A stretch of 64,000 nt of DNA from Nipponacmea schrenckii (Eukaryota > Mollusca > Gastropoda > Lottiidae), in NCBI GenBank assembly GCA_030562195.1, contig CM060200.1, forward strand, positions 26,327,023 to 26,391,022. The letters are read 5' to 3'. The notes beneath the pieces are model-generated. The model did not search any database. It had not been told where the DNA came from and was given only the letters and a program-made list of their open reading frames with translations. The position numbers were made by a program, and so were the translations under genes. Below are positions 24,228 through 36,486 of the stretch, piece by piece. Position 1 is the stretch's first letter, and the number at the start of each line of letters is the position of its first letter.

Positions 24228-24421
24228 TTTTTCAATAAAAGCAAACAACGAATCATTTTCAGTATTCCAACGTTTACAGTTCCAATCGGTTATAGAATAG
24301 TAGAAAAGCCGTTTCAAACAACATATCTTTCGATAAATACCACAGGTATTAAAGTTATCAATTTAGATACTAAAGGTGGATATGGAAGATATTTATATTT
24401 TGGCAAGGAAGAAATATGTAT

Positions 24422-26880
24422 TCAATTACACGTTTCCTCATCTTCATCTAAAATTATATAAACGTAATCGTCGAATTCATTATTTTCAACCATATTAACT
24501 TCATTTTTATTATTATAGGGATACATAATTCCATTTCTGTTTGGTGGTTTTCTTTTAATCAAATTCAAATTATGTTTGAATACTTTCTTTTGTTTATCTT
24601 TCGGAATTACCACACCGTCTGTAAAACTTTTTTTCCAAGGTTTATCGAATTCATTTCCAATTCCATTGGCTAATTTTAGATAATCTTCCACACTCAACTT
24701 TGATTTTGTATATCCTTTAAAAGTTTTCTTTTCCACTAATTCTCCATTAGAAGTTAGAATGGTATTGTATTTTACTTTTGGAACTAAATATAAACAAAAT
24801 ATTATACCACCATTTCCATAATCATTCTTTCCTTTTCCATATTCCGTTTCAGAAACAACCATCAATAACATGAATAAAATTATTCATTATTCGTTTGCTA
24901 TGTGCTAAGATGAATGAACCCAAATGACTCGGAGTTAATCTTGTTGTTTTTGTTAGTTTGATAATTTCAGGTTGTTCCTTTTCTTTTCCCACTATATATT
25001 GTTGTTCATTTACTTTTTCATAACTTTTTATATTTGAATCAAAATTTGCTTTGAGAGTTACTTCAGACCATAAATGAAATTCTGTATTTATATCTTTCTG
25101 AACCGTATAAAGAATTACCCAATAATTTCATACAATCACTGTCAACTAAATTTCCCTGTTGTTTATATTTGTTTCTTCCTTTAAAGTTAAAACATAGTCT
25201 TTAAAAGGAGGTGTTGTGAAATTTTCTTCATAGACTATCCCATTTAATATTTTGATAACTTTTCCACCAGCTCGAACAATTTCCTGTATGTCAACAGAAG
25301 TGAGAACGTCATTACAAAAACCATTTCTTAATCGTATCTTATCACCAGATTTTGTTTGGGGTTTATCATCCTCTATAAGAGTGTAAGTTATTTTGTCTTT
25401 AGCTGGTATTGGTTGAAAAAACATATTTTTTGGATACTCAAACAGATACAATAGCACACCTTGGCCTAAATTGTTGTTTATTGAAAAGCTTTACAAATTC
25501 TTCCTTTTCACAATCTTTTAAAGCTCTTGCTGATTCAGCTTTTGGGTATTCACCATCACACATAGCAGAGGCATACAGACCGTTAGCGTCAAATGCCATT
25601 AATTTAGAACAAGAGATTTTCTTCAACTCTTCGTTAAAATCTTTAGAAGACTCTTGGTATTTTTTGAATAACTCAATTATATCAGAATCAGTTGTATTTA
25701 AATGATGTTGTAGTACTTTACAAATTTCATCTAATTTATCCGATTTGAATTTTATTATGTTTGCAGAAACTCTACCTCCTTTTACAGAGCGTCTGACAAA
25801 ATGTCTGATGAACGGATCTACTTGAGAATATACTCTTTCTCCTTTATACAAATGATACCAACCTTAAAGAGATAAGGCGGGGGCTGTTAAATTATTTATT
25901 ACACTTTGATTTATCATAGATGCCATAACTTGATGGTATTTGATCAAACATATGCCTAAACATATCGTATCTCTTTTAGCATAAGGTTCCCATTCTTCTC
26001 TTCGGGACTCCCAATTTGATTCGTTTATAGACGCAATATCTAAATCAATCTTTCTTAAATTCATTGGTAATTCTGATGATTTTCCCTAATCTTTTAAACT
26101 TCTTGCTACATGTTGATATGAACAAGTGAAATTTAATTTTTGAAGATAATTGTTATTGTTGTTAAACTTCTTTTCATAACTCTATTTTTTCTGTAAAGAC
26201 TTTTCTGTAAATATATTAGATATTGGTAAACGAAGTATGCCTCTTGTGGTTTTGAGAGGACAGTGAGTTAATTTTGACATATTTTTAATAATAATCCAAT
26301 TATCAAAACCACTACCATTATGAGAAATTAAGTTACATGTAATTGTTTTTGATCAATATTTCCTAATTTTAACATTTGATGAACTATATTCAATATTTTT
26401 TCATAAAATTCTTCAGGAACATTATCTGTAGGTTTTAGATCTGGAAAACAACAATTTATTCGTTCTAATATTTTTCAACAATATGGTATTGTTTTACCAG
26501 TTTCTTTTCTGTATACGTCTCAGAATCCCAAGAATAAAGAGTTTCACGTTCGGAGTTTTGTGACATTCGGAAACAAGTTCAATGTTTTCGTTAACACAGG
26601 TTTTCCATACTTGTTGATAGTTATCTTTTATTTCTTTTATTCCTAAACTTTTGTTATCTCTTTTTATCAAACAGAAATGATTATTGTGTAAATACAAAAC
26701 CCATTCTGTTGGGTGTTTATTTTTCTAGGATATAAGGTTCTATCTTTAGGATTATAAATTTGGAACGAAGTTTCATTTTTTTCATTGAATTCTCCGATTC
26801 GAGCTTGAGTCATAATTCCCTTTCTGTTATGTTTTGAATAGGAAAAATAAATTTATTAAATTATTTTGTTAAATCCCGTT
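24422..26880 (-). pseudogene. polB: Polinton protein-primed DNA polymerase B, broken and internally deleted
   Basis: Read right to left on the minus strand: an N-terminal region with MTQARIGEFNEKNET and VYLHNNHFCLIKRD (26494-26815); an exonuclease-type segment with EEWEPYAKRDTICLG (25864-26064); the palm with KLMAFDANGLYASAM (about 25560-25610); NGFCNDVLTSVDIQEIVRAG (25146-25457); RLTPSHLGSFILAHSKRIMN (about 24880-24940); and a C-terminal KNDYGNGGIIFCLYLVPKVK (24422-24871). Frames change at least five times. The segment that should carry the second catalytic aspartate motif, between NNFIHVIDG and GKNDYGNGG, is missing, so the polymerase cannot be active. Its stop overlaps the converging penton-like gene. 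Confidence 0.85.
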
Positions 26881-27222
26881 TCAAAACATAATTAACACAT
26901 TTAATAAAACACCTACGTCAGTTGGAATATAACAATATTCTCCAACGTATTCATTGATTGTAAATAGCAATTGAGTTCCTTTTCCTATATTTGATCTTTT
27001 GATTGGTTTGAAATCATCTTTACGATATATTATATGACCAGTAAAATACCAATCTGAACTATCTGATGTTTCACTCATATTATTTACAACTCTAGTAATC
27101 ATTTGAACATTAAAGAAAGATAAATTTATATTTTGTTTGAATTCACCATCTTCAAAAATGTTTCCATCGATTTCAATTTGTCCATTAAAAGTATTAAACT
27201 CTTCAATTATATCAAAAACCAC
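26881..27222 (-). CDS. Polinton-associated ORF, unknown function
   Basis: A 113-residue frame on the same strand as PolB and just upstream of it (MVFDIIEEFNTFNGQIEIDG start; NMSETSDSSDWYFTGHIIY inside). It is mostly beta-strand-like by composition and has no signal or membrane segment. Its position inside the Polinton cluster suggests an element-encoded structural or accessory protein, but I do not recognise it. It may be an interior piece of a longer broken gene continuing to 27300. Confidence 0.45.
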   Translation of the reverse strand: MVFDIIEEFNTFNGQIEIDGNIFEDGEFKQNINLSFFNVQMITRVVNNMSETSDSSDWYFTGHIIYRKDDFKPIKRSNIGKGTQLLFTINEYVGEYCYIPTDVGVLLNVLIMF

Positions 27223-27446
27223 ATTTTCAAATAATTCATTGTCATTTTTTTCTTCGGTTTTACAGCATTAGGTTCTTTTTTTTAAAAATTAATTTAGTCA
27301 TGTTTCTTTTTCAATTTTTTATGTTCTATTTTTAAGGATTCAATTTTAACAATTCCTCGAATATTTCATTAAATTCTTCGAGTTCTTCTATGGTAATTAT
27401 TTTATCAGATTTGCTTCTTTGAATAATTTATCTAAATATGTTCTTA
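27223..27446 (-). other. Degraded Polinton segment between ORFs
   Basis: AT-rich, with Lys/Glu-coding runs on the minus strand interrupted by stops. Probably the eroded start of the ORF at 26881 and a small charged protein. Nothing more can be assigned. Confidence 0.3.
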
Positions 27447-27704
27447 TTAAATTTGATATGTTTGAATAGCTGTAAGAGCTCCTAGGATTGTTGGAATAAA
27501 TATTGGAAGAGAAATACTTGCTGTTACAGTTGTTGCTGTTCCTATGAGACAAGCTGATATAACACTTATAGTTTTAAAAGTAGTGTCTATCCTACTCCAA
27601 CATTTTGTTAACTTTTTGTAATGATTGAATTCTAATTTTAACTCTTTTTGTTTACGCATCATAACATCTTGTAAATTCTGTGTGTTCAATTCTTCAGTAT
27701 TCAT
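27447..27704 (-). CDS. Small Polinton-associated membrane protein
   Basis: 85 residues: a charged N-terminal half (MNTEELNTQNLQDVMMRKQK) followed by a long hydrophobic region (ISVISACLIGTATTVTASIS then LPIFIPTILGALTAIQ) that would form one or two membrane helices. This organisation is common among small Polinton and adintovirus-like membrane proteins. It lies 11 bp downstream of the ORF ending at 27715 on the same strand. Function unknown. Confidence 0.5.
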   Translation of the reverse strand: MNTEELNTQNLQDVMMRKQKELKLEFNHYKKLTKCWSRIDTTFKTISVISACLIGTATTVTASISLPIFIPTILGALTAIQTYQI

Positions 27705-27714
27705 TTTTTATGAA

Positions 27715-28150
27715 TTAAATTAACTCTATTTGTGATAAACCAATGTTTTTCGTAGACAAAAATATTTGATTGTCTTTGTTTCTATAACCAAGATATTCTA
27801 TAATAATTGATATCTCTAATTGAGGTATGTAATAAACATTTTTAGGAAAACATTTTGACCCTGATAATTCTGTTACACTTTCTATTTTAAAACGTGCAAA
27901 GTAATCTACATTGTCATTATTTTCCATCAAAAGTACGAGAGGTGTTACAAATGTTTTATTTACTTGAGATTTATGATTTGTGGTTTTTTCATTTGTCATT
28001 AATATCAAATCCAGGAAATTTAATTTGTACTCGGTAATGTTAAGTGAAGGATATTTACCATGGTTAATTCTATATTCAATTCCATCGACATAATCTGTAT
28101 CTAGTGGTATTTCATAAACTTTTTTACTTTCATCAAAATTATCACGTCTT
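27715..28150 (-). CDS. Polinton-associated ORF, unknown (structural protein candidate)
   Basis: The frame is open beyond its first ATG-like codon. Upstream in frame it reads DYVDGIEYRINHGKYPSLNI, then through TPLVLLMENNDNVDYFARFK to the stop at 27715. Beta-rich composition, no membrane segment. It may continue from the broken segment at 28160-28500, which would make a longer structural gene of about 250 residues. Family not recognised. Confidence 0.45.
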
Positions 28151-28500
28151 TTTTTAGAACGTTATTTTTTTTTCCACCTTTTGTTATTGTCCAGAATTCT
28201 ATGTTATAATTCACAAGAAATTGTGAGCCTAAAAAACTATGAGAAAAAATTACTGATTTTATTTTTAATTTAAAAGGAAATATTATAATAATAATAACCA
28301 CATCATTATAATAGGTGGAGCTCAAAAGTTCAAATCTTGCAACGTTACTTTTCTAAAAAACAGCTTTAAATTTAGATGGCTCAATTAAGTTTCCTTTATA
28401 TGTTGCAACAAATCCTTACTTTTCTAAAATACCATCATTAAAAGGTAAAGTAAAATAAGTTTCTTTAGGTAGAAATTTTTTATTAATTTCTTGAAACATT
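28151..28500 (-). pseudogene. Broken 5' part of the preceding Polinton ORF
   Basis: Minus-strand reading from about 28500 gives MFQEINKKFLPKETYFTLP, then after a shift GFVATYKGNLIEPSKFKAVF, then further fragments (VIFSHSFLGSQFLVNYNIEF), each in a different frame. Together they look like one gene decayed by small indels, running into 27715-28150. Confidence 0.4.
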
Positions 28501-28502
28501 TT

Positions 28503-29792
28503 TTAACTTTTTATATCTATTGACTCAATTTTTCGATCTAATTGAGATATTGATGATTTTAATCTCTCTAACTGTGCCCGGTCTACTACATTAGCCAATT
28601 GCTGTTCGATATAGGTTTTAATTTCTGTTAGTTCACTGTTATCATTAAGTTTAGTTTCAAGATCAGATAATTCTTGTTTTAATTTTTCTTCGCTTATAAC
28701 TGGTTTGATATAATCTACTAGTTGTTTTACATTTGATTTTTGTTTTGTAATTTTATCATCTAATTGGGTTATTAATAAATTTAAATTTTGTAATTGAGTT
28801 TTATCGGCTACACTAATTAATTGTTGTTGAATATAGGTTTTAATTTCTGTTAGCTCGTTGTTATTATTAGTTTCTAGTTCTAGGCAATTCTTGTTTCAGT
28901 CTTTCTTCGCTTATACCTGGTTTAATATTATTTATTAGATGTTTCAAATCTATTTTCTCTTTTGTAATTCTATCATCTAATTTGGATTTTAATGAAATTA
29001 AATTCTGTAACCGAGTTTTATCAACCACATTAACTAATTGTTGTTGAATATAAGTTTTAATTTCTGTTAGTTTACTGTCATCATTAAGTTTAGTTTCTAG
29101 ATTAGATAATTCTTGTTTTAACTTTTCTTCATTTACACCTGGTTTAATAATACTTATTAGATCTTTAACATTTGATTTTTGCTTTGTAATTTTATCGTCT
29201 AGTTGAGATATTAATAAATGTAAATTTTGTAACTGAGATTTATCAACCACATTAACTAATTGTTGTGGAATATAGGTTTTAATTTCTGTTAGTTCATTAT
29301 CATCACTGAGTTTCGTTTCAAGATTAGCTAATTCTTGTTTCAATCTTTCTTCATTTACACCTGGTTTAATGTTACTTATCAGTTGTTTAATATCTTACTT
29401 TTTATTTATAATTTTTTCGTCTAGTTGTGATATTAATAAATTTATTCTGTCCGAGTTTTATCAACTATATTAGCTAATTGTTGTTGATAACTTTCTAGTT
29501 TTTTATGATGTGAGTTTAAAAGTTTTTGATGGTTTTCTAATTGGTTTTTACTATCTTTATCTAATACAGTTATTTTTGATGTAAACTTTTAGTTGTTTGA
29601 GTTAAAAAAACCTTTATTTGTTGCATCTTTTTTCTGTTGAGAAAATCTTAAATTAGTTATTATGAAATTATTCATATCTACATCACCTTGAAGTGTGTCT
29701 CCAGTTTGATCTACAAAATATGGTTTGAATTTATTTAGCGTTAATGTAGGAGCATCATTCTTTAAGTTTCCTAAACCAAATTTATTTGCCAT
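28503..29792 (-). pseudogene. Polinton fibre-like protein with tandem 74-residue coiled-coil repeats, frame-broken
   Basis: The N-terminal frame (29589-29792) starts MANKFGLGNLKNDAPTLTLN and has TGDTLQGDVDMNNFIITNLR followed by DATNKGFF, a signature seen at the N-terminus of trimeric tail-fibre-type proteins. After breaks, 29400 to 28503 encodes four to five tandem units of about 222 bp (74 residues), each with KQELxNLETKLxDDxxLTEIK, a QQLVNVVDK core and a KPGxxEE linker. Heptad-like Leu/Ile spacing suggests a coiled-coil shaft. In a virus-like particle this would be the spike; attachment is inference. The frame is open without a break only for two repeats (28867-29343). Confidence 0.65.
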
Positions 29793-29795
29793 TTT

Positions 29796-30211
29796 TTAAA
29801 CAAGATTTAATAATATTTCTTCAAATGGTTTACATAAACTTAATTGATATAAAACCCAAAGAGAAACTTGACCACAAAATTTATCCCCTGGTTTTTTAAT
29901 TTGAAAAGTAGAACATTTTATTGGACCATAGTTTAAATCAATAATTTCTTTAGTTGGATCTAATCCATATGAATCAAAAAAATACATTGAATTCCCTTTG
30001 AATAAAGCAGAATTATGAACGCCATTTTGATCTGAAGTATGGATATTAGTTATAGCATACAACTTTGTTTTATTTTTAAGGGATGATATTTCATCGCGCA
30101 TACGATATCGTAAAAAGGTTTTATGTTGAATTCTTCTGCCCATCTGATTAATTGAAAATTTGTGGTAGTATCAGTTCCGTATTTTTGTAAGAATTCTTCG
30201 AAAGTAATCAT
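29796..30211 (-). pseudogene. Polinton adenain-like cysteine protease, one frameshift
   Basis: ATG at 30211 (MITFEEFLQKYGTDTTTNFQ) with a single frame change near 30110-30130, then open to 29796. Catalytic features of the adenovirus-type maturation protease are present: His in NGVHNSALF, Asp in YFFDSYGLDPTKE, and Cys in KPGDKFCGQVSLWVLYQL. In Polintons this enzyme would process capsid precursors. It lies 3 bp upstream of the fibre-like gene and directly after the integrase fragment. The frameshift sits by a run of T/A and may be a sequencing error. Confidence 0.85.
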
Positions 30212-30214
30212 TTT

Positions 30215-30461
30215 TTAAAAATCAGTTTTTTGAAGTTCGTTTTGATAAAATCTACCGAAGATTTCTTCACCATGTAAATCTACTAAACTGTAAGTTGGTG
30301 GTGAAGTTTTATTAACTTTTTCAATAATAAAGATTTCATTCGTCAAATATCCAACATAACCTTTTTCAAATTTACTTTTATATTTATAAATGCGAACTCG
30401 ATCTCCAACTTTAAATTTGCGTTTAATATTTAAATCCTCATTTTCAAAATTGTTTTGTGTG
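30215..30461 (-). pseudogene. Polinton retroviral-type integrase, C-terminal domain only
   Basis: Minus-strand reading gives KFKVGDRVRIYKYKSKFEKG, then YLTNEIFIIEKVNKTSPPTY and SLVDLHGEEIFGRFYQNELQ, ending KTDF at the stop 30215-30217. This is the SH3/chromo-like C-terminal part of Polinton integrases as I recall them. The catalytic core is not in the window: across the TTAA insertion the neighbouring coding sequence is the PLA2-like gene. The integrase was therefore reduced by an internal deletion. Confidence 0.75.
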
Positions 30462-31420
30462 TTAAGGGGGTTGACAACCCTAAACCTATGTACAAAAAAT
30501 AGACTATTTCAACCACTTCTATTCCACCTATCTAAAATATTTAGATATCAATGGAAAGAGGGGACTATCCAAAAATATAAAATTTATTTCTTTATGACAT
30601 CTCAACTTTAAGAAATAGGGTATGAAAGATGAACGAAAAAACGTCAATTATTCCCTTAAAATTAGCATATCTACTAGGCTATTTTATATAGAAGGTTGAA
30701 ATTTTGCACAACGCAAGTCTACATGTATCTCTACAAAATTACGTTGGCTTTTTGGAAAATTTTGTTTTGATTTGAAGATATTGATAGAAATCAAAATTTT
30801 GCGAGTGCATTTACGAAAAATTGAATTTTTAAAAAAATATTCATTTTATAAAAAAAAGCCAACGTAAAGTTATAGAGGACATCGTAAGCTTTAGCTGAAG
30901 CCAAAGTTTTTAAAAATCGGATAAATTGTAAGCGAGATATGCTTTTGAAAAAATGGCATTTTTTTTCAACATTTTGCAAACGTAGTGGAAATTTGCCACG
31001 GGCCGTGGTAAATAGTCTGTCACTACACATTCGGTTATTTGCCACGGCGTGGTAAGTGATTGTACTATTTTAAGCTATTTAAGAACGAATTTCTTCTTAG
31101 ATTTAATGATTTTCTATTGAATCACACATAAAATTACAAATGCCGTCGTCTAATTCGGGATTCAGTGTGTTTTGTAACTGGAATTGTGTGTTTTCTAATC
31201 GAAGCGATAATTCAACTGTCCGCCATATTGTGCGTATTGTTATATACACCAGGTGAAAATGCCCAGCCTATGAAATATTGTATGCCTTTTAGATGTGCGT
31301 TTAGAATCATTAATAGTGGAGAATACATAGATACGCGAAGATAAACAGTATGAATACTTTACTTTAAATCATATTTCAAAATCAATGCTAATAAATTTCG
31401 AATTTTTTTTTGATCATACA

Positions 31421-34400
31421 CAGACCCGTGGTAAATACAATACAACACGTGGTTGGGGTTGTAAGCTAACTCCTAAATACAGACCCGTGGTAAATAAGAT
31501 GAAACAAGTGGTAGGGGTTGAGAGGTAACTTCTATACACAGACCCATGGTAAATAAGATAAAACAAGTGGTAGGGGTTGTAAGCTAACTACTATATACAG
31601 ACCCGTGGTAAATAAGATAAAACAAGTGGTAGGGGATGAGAGGTAACTACTATATACAGACCTGTGGTAAATAACATAAAACAAGTGGTAGGGGTTGTAA
31701 GCTAACTTCTAAATACAGACTCGTGGTAAATAAGATCAAACAAGTGGTAGGGGTTGTGAGCTAACTTCTATACACAGACCCGTGGTAAATAAGATAAAAC
31801 AAGTGGTAGGGGTTGTAAGCTAACTTCTAAATACAGACCCGTGGTAAATAAGATCAAACAAGTGGTAGGGGTTGTGAGCTAACTTCTGTACACAGACCCG
31901 TGGTAAATAAGATAAAACAAGTGGTAGGGGTTGTAAGCTAACTACTATATACAGACCCGTGGTAAATAAGATAAAACAAGTGGTAGGGGTTGAGAGGTAA
32001 CTACTATATACAGACCCGTGGTAAATAAGTTTAAACAAGTGGTAGGGGTTGTAAGGTAACTTCTATACACAAACCCGTGGTAAATAAGATAAAACAAGTG
32101 GTAGGGGTTGTAAGCTAACTACTATGTACAGATCCGTGGTAAATAAGATAAAACAAGTGGTAGGGGTTGAGAGGTAACTTCTATACACAGACCCGTGGTA
32201 AATAAGATAAAACAAGTGGTAGGGGTTGTGAGCTAACGACTATACACAGACCCGTGGTAAATAAGATAAAACAAGTGGTAGGGGTTGAGAGGTAACTACC
32301 ATATACAGACCCGTGGTAAATAAGATAAAACAAGTGGTATGGGTTGTAAGCTAACTTCTAAATACAGACCCGTGGTAAATAAGATAAAACAAGTGGTAGG
32401 GGTTGTGAGCTAACTTCTAAATACAGACCCGTGGTAAATAAGATAAAACAAGTGGTAGGGGTTGTAAGCTAACTACTATACAGAGACCCGTGGTAAATAA
32501 ACTAAAACAAGTGGTAGGGGTTGTAAGCTAACTACTATACACAGACTAGTGGTAAATAAGATAAAACAAGTGGTAGGGGTTGAGAGGTAACTACTATACA
32601 CAGACCCGTGGTAAATAAGATAAAACAAGTGGTAGTGGTTGTAATAAAACTAATTTTCACAGACCCATTGTAAATAACATAAAACAAGTGGTAAGGGTCG
32701 TGAGTTAACTAATATACACAGACCCGTGGTAAATAAGATAAAACAAGTGGTAGGGGTTGTAAGCTAACTACTATACACAGACTAGTGGTAAATAAGATAA
32801 AACAAGTGGTAGGGGTTGTAAGCTAACTACTATAGACCGACCCGTGGTAAATAAGATAAAACAAGTGGTAGGGGTTGTAAGCTAACTACTTTACACAGAC
32901 CCGTGGTAAATAAGATAAAACAAGTGGTAGGGGTTGTAAGCTAACTACTATACACAGACCCGTGGTAAATAAGATAAAACAAGTGGTAGGGGTTGTAAGC
33001 TAACTACTATATACAGACCCATGGTAAATAAGATAAAACAAGTGGTAGGGGTTGTAAGCTAACTACTATACACAGACCCGTGGTAAATAAGATAAAACAA
33101 GTGGTAGGGGTTGTAAGCTAACTACTATATACAGACCCATGGTAAATAAGATAAAACAAGTGGTAGGGGTTGTAAGCTAACTACTATACACAGACCAGTG
33201 GTAAATAAGATAAAACAAGTGGTAGGGGTTGTAAGCTAACTACTATATACAGACCCATGGTAAATAAGATAAAACAAGTAGTAGGGGCTGAGAGGTAACT
33301 ACTATATACAGACCCGTGGTAAATAAGATAAAACAAGTGGTAGGGGTTGTGAGGTAACTTCTATACACAGACCCATGGTAAATAAGATAAAAAAAGTGGT
33401 AGGGGTTGTAAGCTTACTACTATATACAGACCCGTGGTAAATAAGATAAAACAAGTGGTAGGGGTGGAGACGTAACTAATATATACAGACCCGTGGTAAA
33501 TAGGATAAAACAAGTGATAGGGGTTGTGAGCTAACTTCTATACACAAACCCGTGGTAAATAAGATAAAACAAGTGGTATGGGTTGTAAGCTAACTACTGT
33601 GTACAGACCCGTGGTAAATAAGATAAAACAAGTGGTAGGGGTTGAGAGGTAACTACTTTATACAGACCCGTGGTAAATAAGATAAAACAAGTGGTAGGGG
33701 TTGAGAGGTAACTACTTTATACAGACCCGTGGTAAATAAGATAAAACAAGTGGTAGGGGTTGAGAGGTAACTACTATACACAGACCCGTGGTAAATAAGA
33801 TAAAACAAGTGGTAGGGGTTGTGAGCTAACTTCTATACACAGACCCGTGGTAAATAAGATAAAACAAGTGGTAGGGGTTGTAAGCTAACTACTATGTACA
33901 GGCCCGTGGTAAATAAGATAAAACAAATGGTAGGGGTTGAGGGGTAACTACTATACACCGGCCCGTGGTAAATAAGATAAAACAAGTGGTAAGGTTTGTA
34001 AGCTAACTACTATATACAGACCCGTGGTAAATAAGATAAAACAAGTGGTAGGGGTTGTAAGCTAACTACTATATACAGACCCGTGGTAAATAAGATAAAA
34101 CAAGTGGTAGGGGTTGAGAGGTAACTAATATATACAGACCCGTGGTAAATAAGACAAAACAAGTGGTAGGGGTTGTAAGCTAACTACTATACAGAGACCC
34201 GTGGTAAATAAGATAAAACAAGTGGTAGGGGTTGTAATCTAACTACTATACAGAGACCCGTGGTAAATAAACTAAAACAAGTGGTAGGGGTTGTAAGCTA
34301 ACTACTATACACTGACTAGTGGTAAATAAGATAAAACAAGTGGTAGGGATTGTAAGCTAACTACTATACACAGACCCGTGGTAAATAAGATAAAACAAGT

Positions 34401-34785
34401 GGTAGGGGTTGTAAGCTAAGTACTATACACAGACCCGTGGTAAATAAGATAAAACAAGTGGTAGGGGTTGAGAGCTAACTTCTAAATACAGAACCGTGTT
34501 AAATAAGATAAAACAAGTGGTAGGGGTTAAGAGCTAACTACTATATACAGACCAGTGGTAAATAAGATAAAACAAGTGGTAGGGATTGTAAGCTAACTAC
34601 TATACACAGACTAGTGGTAAATAAGATAAAACAAGTGGTAGGGGTTAAGAGCTAACTACTATATACAGACCAGTGGTAAATAAGATAAAACAAGTGGTAA
34701 GGGTTGTAAGCTAACTGCTATACACAAACCCGTGGTAAATAAGATAAAACAAGTGGAAGTGGTTGTAAGCTAACTACTATACACA
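31421..34785 (+). repeat. 59-bp satellite array, forward orientation (~57 copies)
   Basis: The monomer reads ACAGACCCGTGGTAAATAAG, ATAAAACAAGTGGTAGGGGT, TGTAAGCTAACTACTATAT. Copies are mostly over 90% alike, with alternative endings (TGAGAGGTAACT, AATACAG). Edge copies at the left are more diverged. The copy number is length divided by 59. Short ORFs with repeated CFILFTTGLYIVV strings are the satellite translated. Confidence 0.95.
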
Positions 34786-36486
34786 ACCCCTACCACTTGT
34801 TTTATCTTATTTACCTCTAGTCTACTTATAGTAGTTAGCTTACAACCCTTACCACTTGTTTTATCTTATTTACCACGGGTCTGTGTAAAGTAGTTAGTTT
34901 ACAATCCTTACCACTTGTTTTATTTTATTTACCATGGGTCTGTGTATAGAAGTTACCTCACAACCCCTACCACTTGTTTTATCTTATTTACCACGGGTCT
35001 GTATTTCGAAGTTAGCTTACAACCACTACCACTTGTTTTATCTTATTTACCACGGGTCTGTGTATAGTAGTTAGCTTACAATCCCTACCACTTGTTTTAT
35101 CTTATTTACCACGGGTCTGTGTATATTAGTTAGCTTACAACCCCTACCACTTGTTTTATTTTATTTACCACTAGTCTGTGTATAGTAGTTAGCTTACAAC
35201 CCCTACCACTTGTTTTAACTCATTTACCACGGGTCCGTGTATAGTAGTTAGCTTACAATCCCTACCACTTGTTTTATCTTATTTACCACGGGTCTGTGTA
35301 TAGTAGTTAGGTTACAACCCCTACCATTTTTTTTTATCTTATTTACCACTGGTCTGTATATAGTAGTTAGCTCTTAACCCCTACCACTTGTTTTATCTTA
35401 TTTACCACGGGTCTGTATATAGTAGTTAGCTTACAACCCTTACCACTTGTTTTATCTTATTTACCACGGATCTGTGTATAGTAGTTAGCTTACAACCACT
35501 ACCACTTGTTTATTCTTATTTACCACCGGTCTGTGTAAAGTAGTTAGCTTACCACCCCTACCACTTGTTTTATCTTATTTACCACGGGTCTGTGTATAGT
35601 AGTTAGCTTACAATGCCTACCACTTGTTTTATCTTATTTACCACGGGTCTGTGTATAGTAGTTAGCTTACAACCCTTTCCACTTGTTTTATCTTATTAAC
35701 CACGGGTTTGTGTATAGAAGTTAGCTTACAACCCTTACCACTTGTTTTATCTTATTTACCACGGGTCTGTATATAGTAGTTACCTCTCAACCCCTACCAC
35801 TTGTTTTATCTTATTTACCACGGGTCTGTGTAAAGTAGTTAGCTTACAACCCTTTCCACTTGTTTTATCTCATTTACCACGGGGCCGTGTATAGTAGTTG
35901 GCTTACAATCCCTACCACTTGTTTTATCTTATTTACCACGGGTCTGTATATAGTAGTTACCTCTCAACCCCTACCACTTGTTTTATCTTATTTACCACTG
36001 GTCTGTGTATAGTAGTTAGCTTACAATCCCTACCACTTGTTTTATCTTATTTACCACGGGTCCGTCTATAGTAGTTAGCTTACAATCCCTACCACTTGTT
36101 TTATCTTATTTACCACGGGTCCGTGTATAGTAATTAGCTTACAACCACTACCACTTGTTTTATCTTATTTACCACGGGTCTGTATATAGTAGTTAGCTTA
36201 CAACCCCTACCACTTGTTTTATCTTATTTACCACGGGTCTGTGTAAAGTAGTTAGCTTACAACCCCTACCACTTGTTTTATCTTATTTACCACGGGTCCT
36301 GTGTATAGTAGTTAGCTTCAATCCCTACCACTTGTTTTATCTTATTTACCACGGGCCCTGTAAAAAGAAAGTTAGCTTCAACCCCCTACCACTTGTTTTA
36401 TCTTATTTACCACGGTGTCTGTATATAGTAGTTAGCTTACAACCCCTACCACTTGTTTTATCTTATTTACCACGAGCTGTGTATAT
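34786..36486 (-). repeat. 59-bp satellite array, inverted orientation (~29 copies)
   Basis: The reverse complement of the left array's monomer starts abruptly at 34786 (AACCCCTACCACTTG) with essentially no spacer, making a head-to-head junction. Edge copies near 36300-36480 are the most diverged. Confidence 0.95.

Larger units (their letters stand above)
17383..24461 (+). pseudogene. Polinton penton-like capsid gene, split by a Ty3 insertion
   Basis: The left part (17383-17756) is open from the MITE junction and carries TLLPGSYNYVSINEF, a DFNVENSINELLGF segment and INIHCNLVDGG. The right part (24228-24461) resumes with FSIPTFTVPIGYR and ends after EEICIQLHV at TAA 24459-24461. The order and style match a penton-like (minor capsid) protein of Polintons as I remember it. 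The N-terminus is cut off at the MITE junction. The insertion lies within a run of T, and the short direct repeat TTTT flanks it. The 3' end overlaps the converging PolB gene by about 40 bp. The penton-like label is moderate; membership of the Polinton is firm. Confidence 0.6.
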
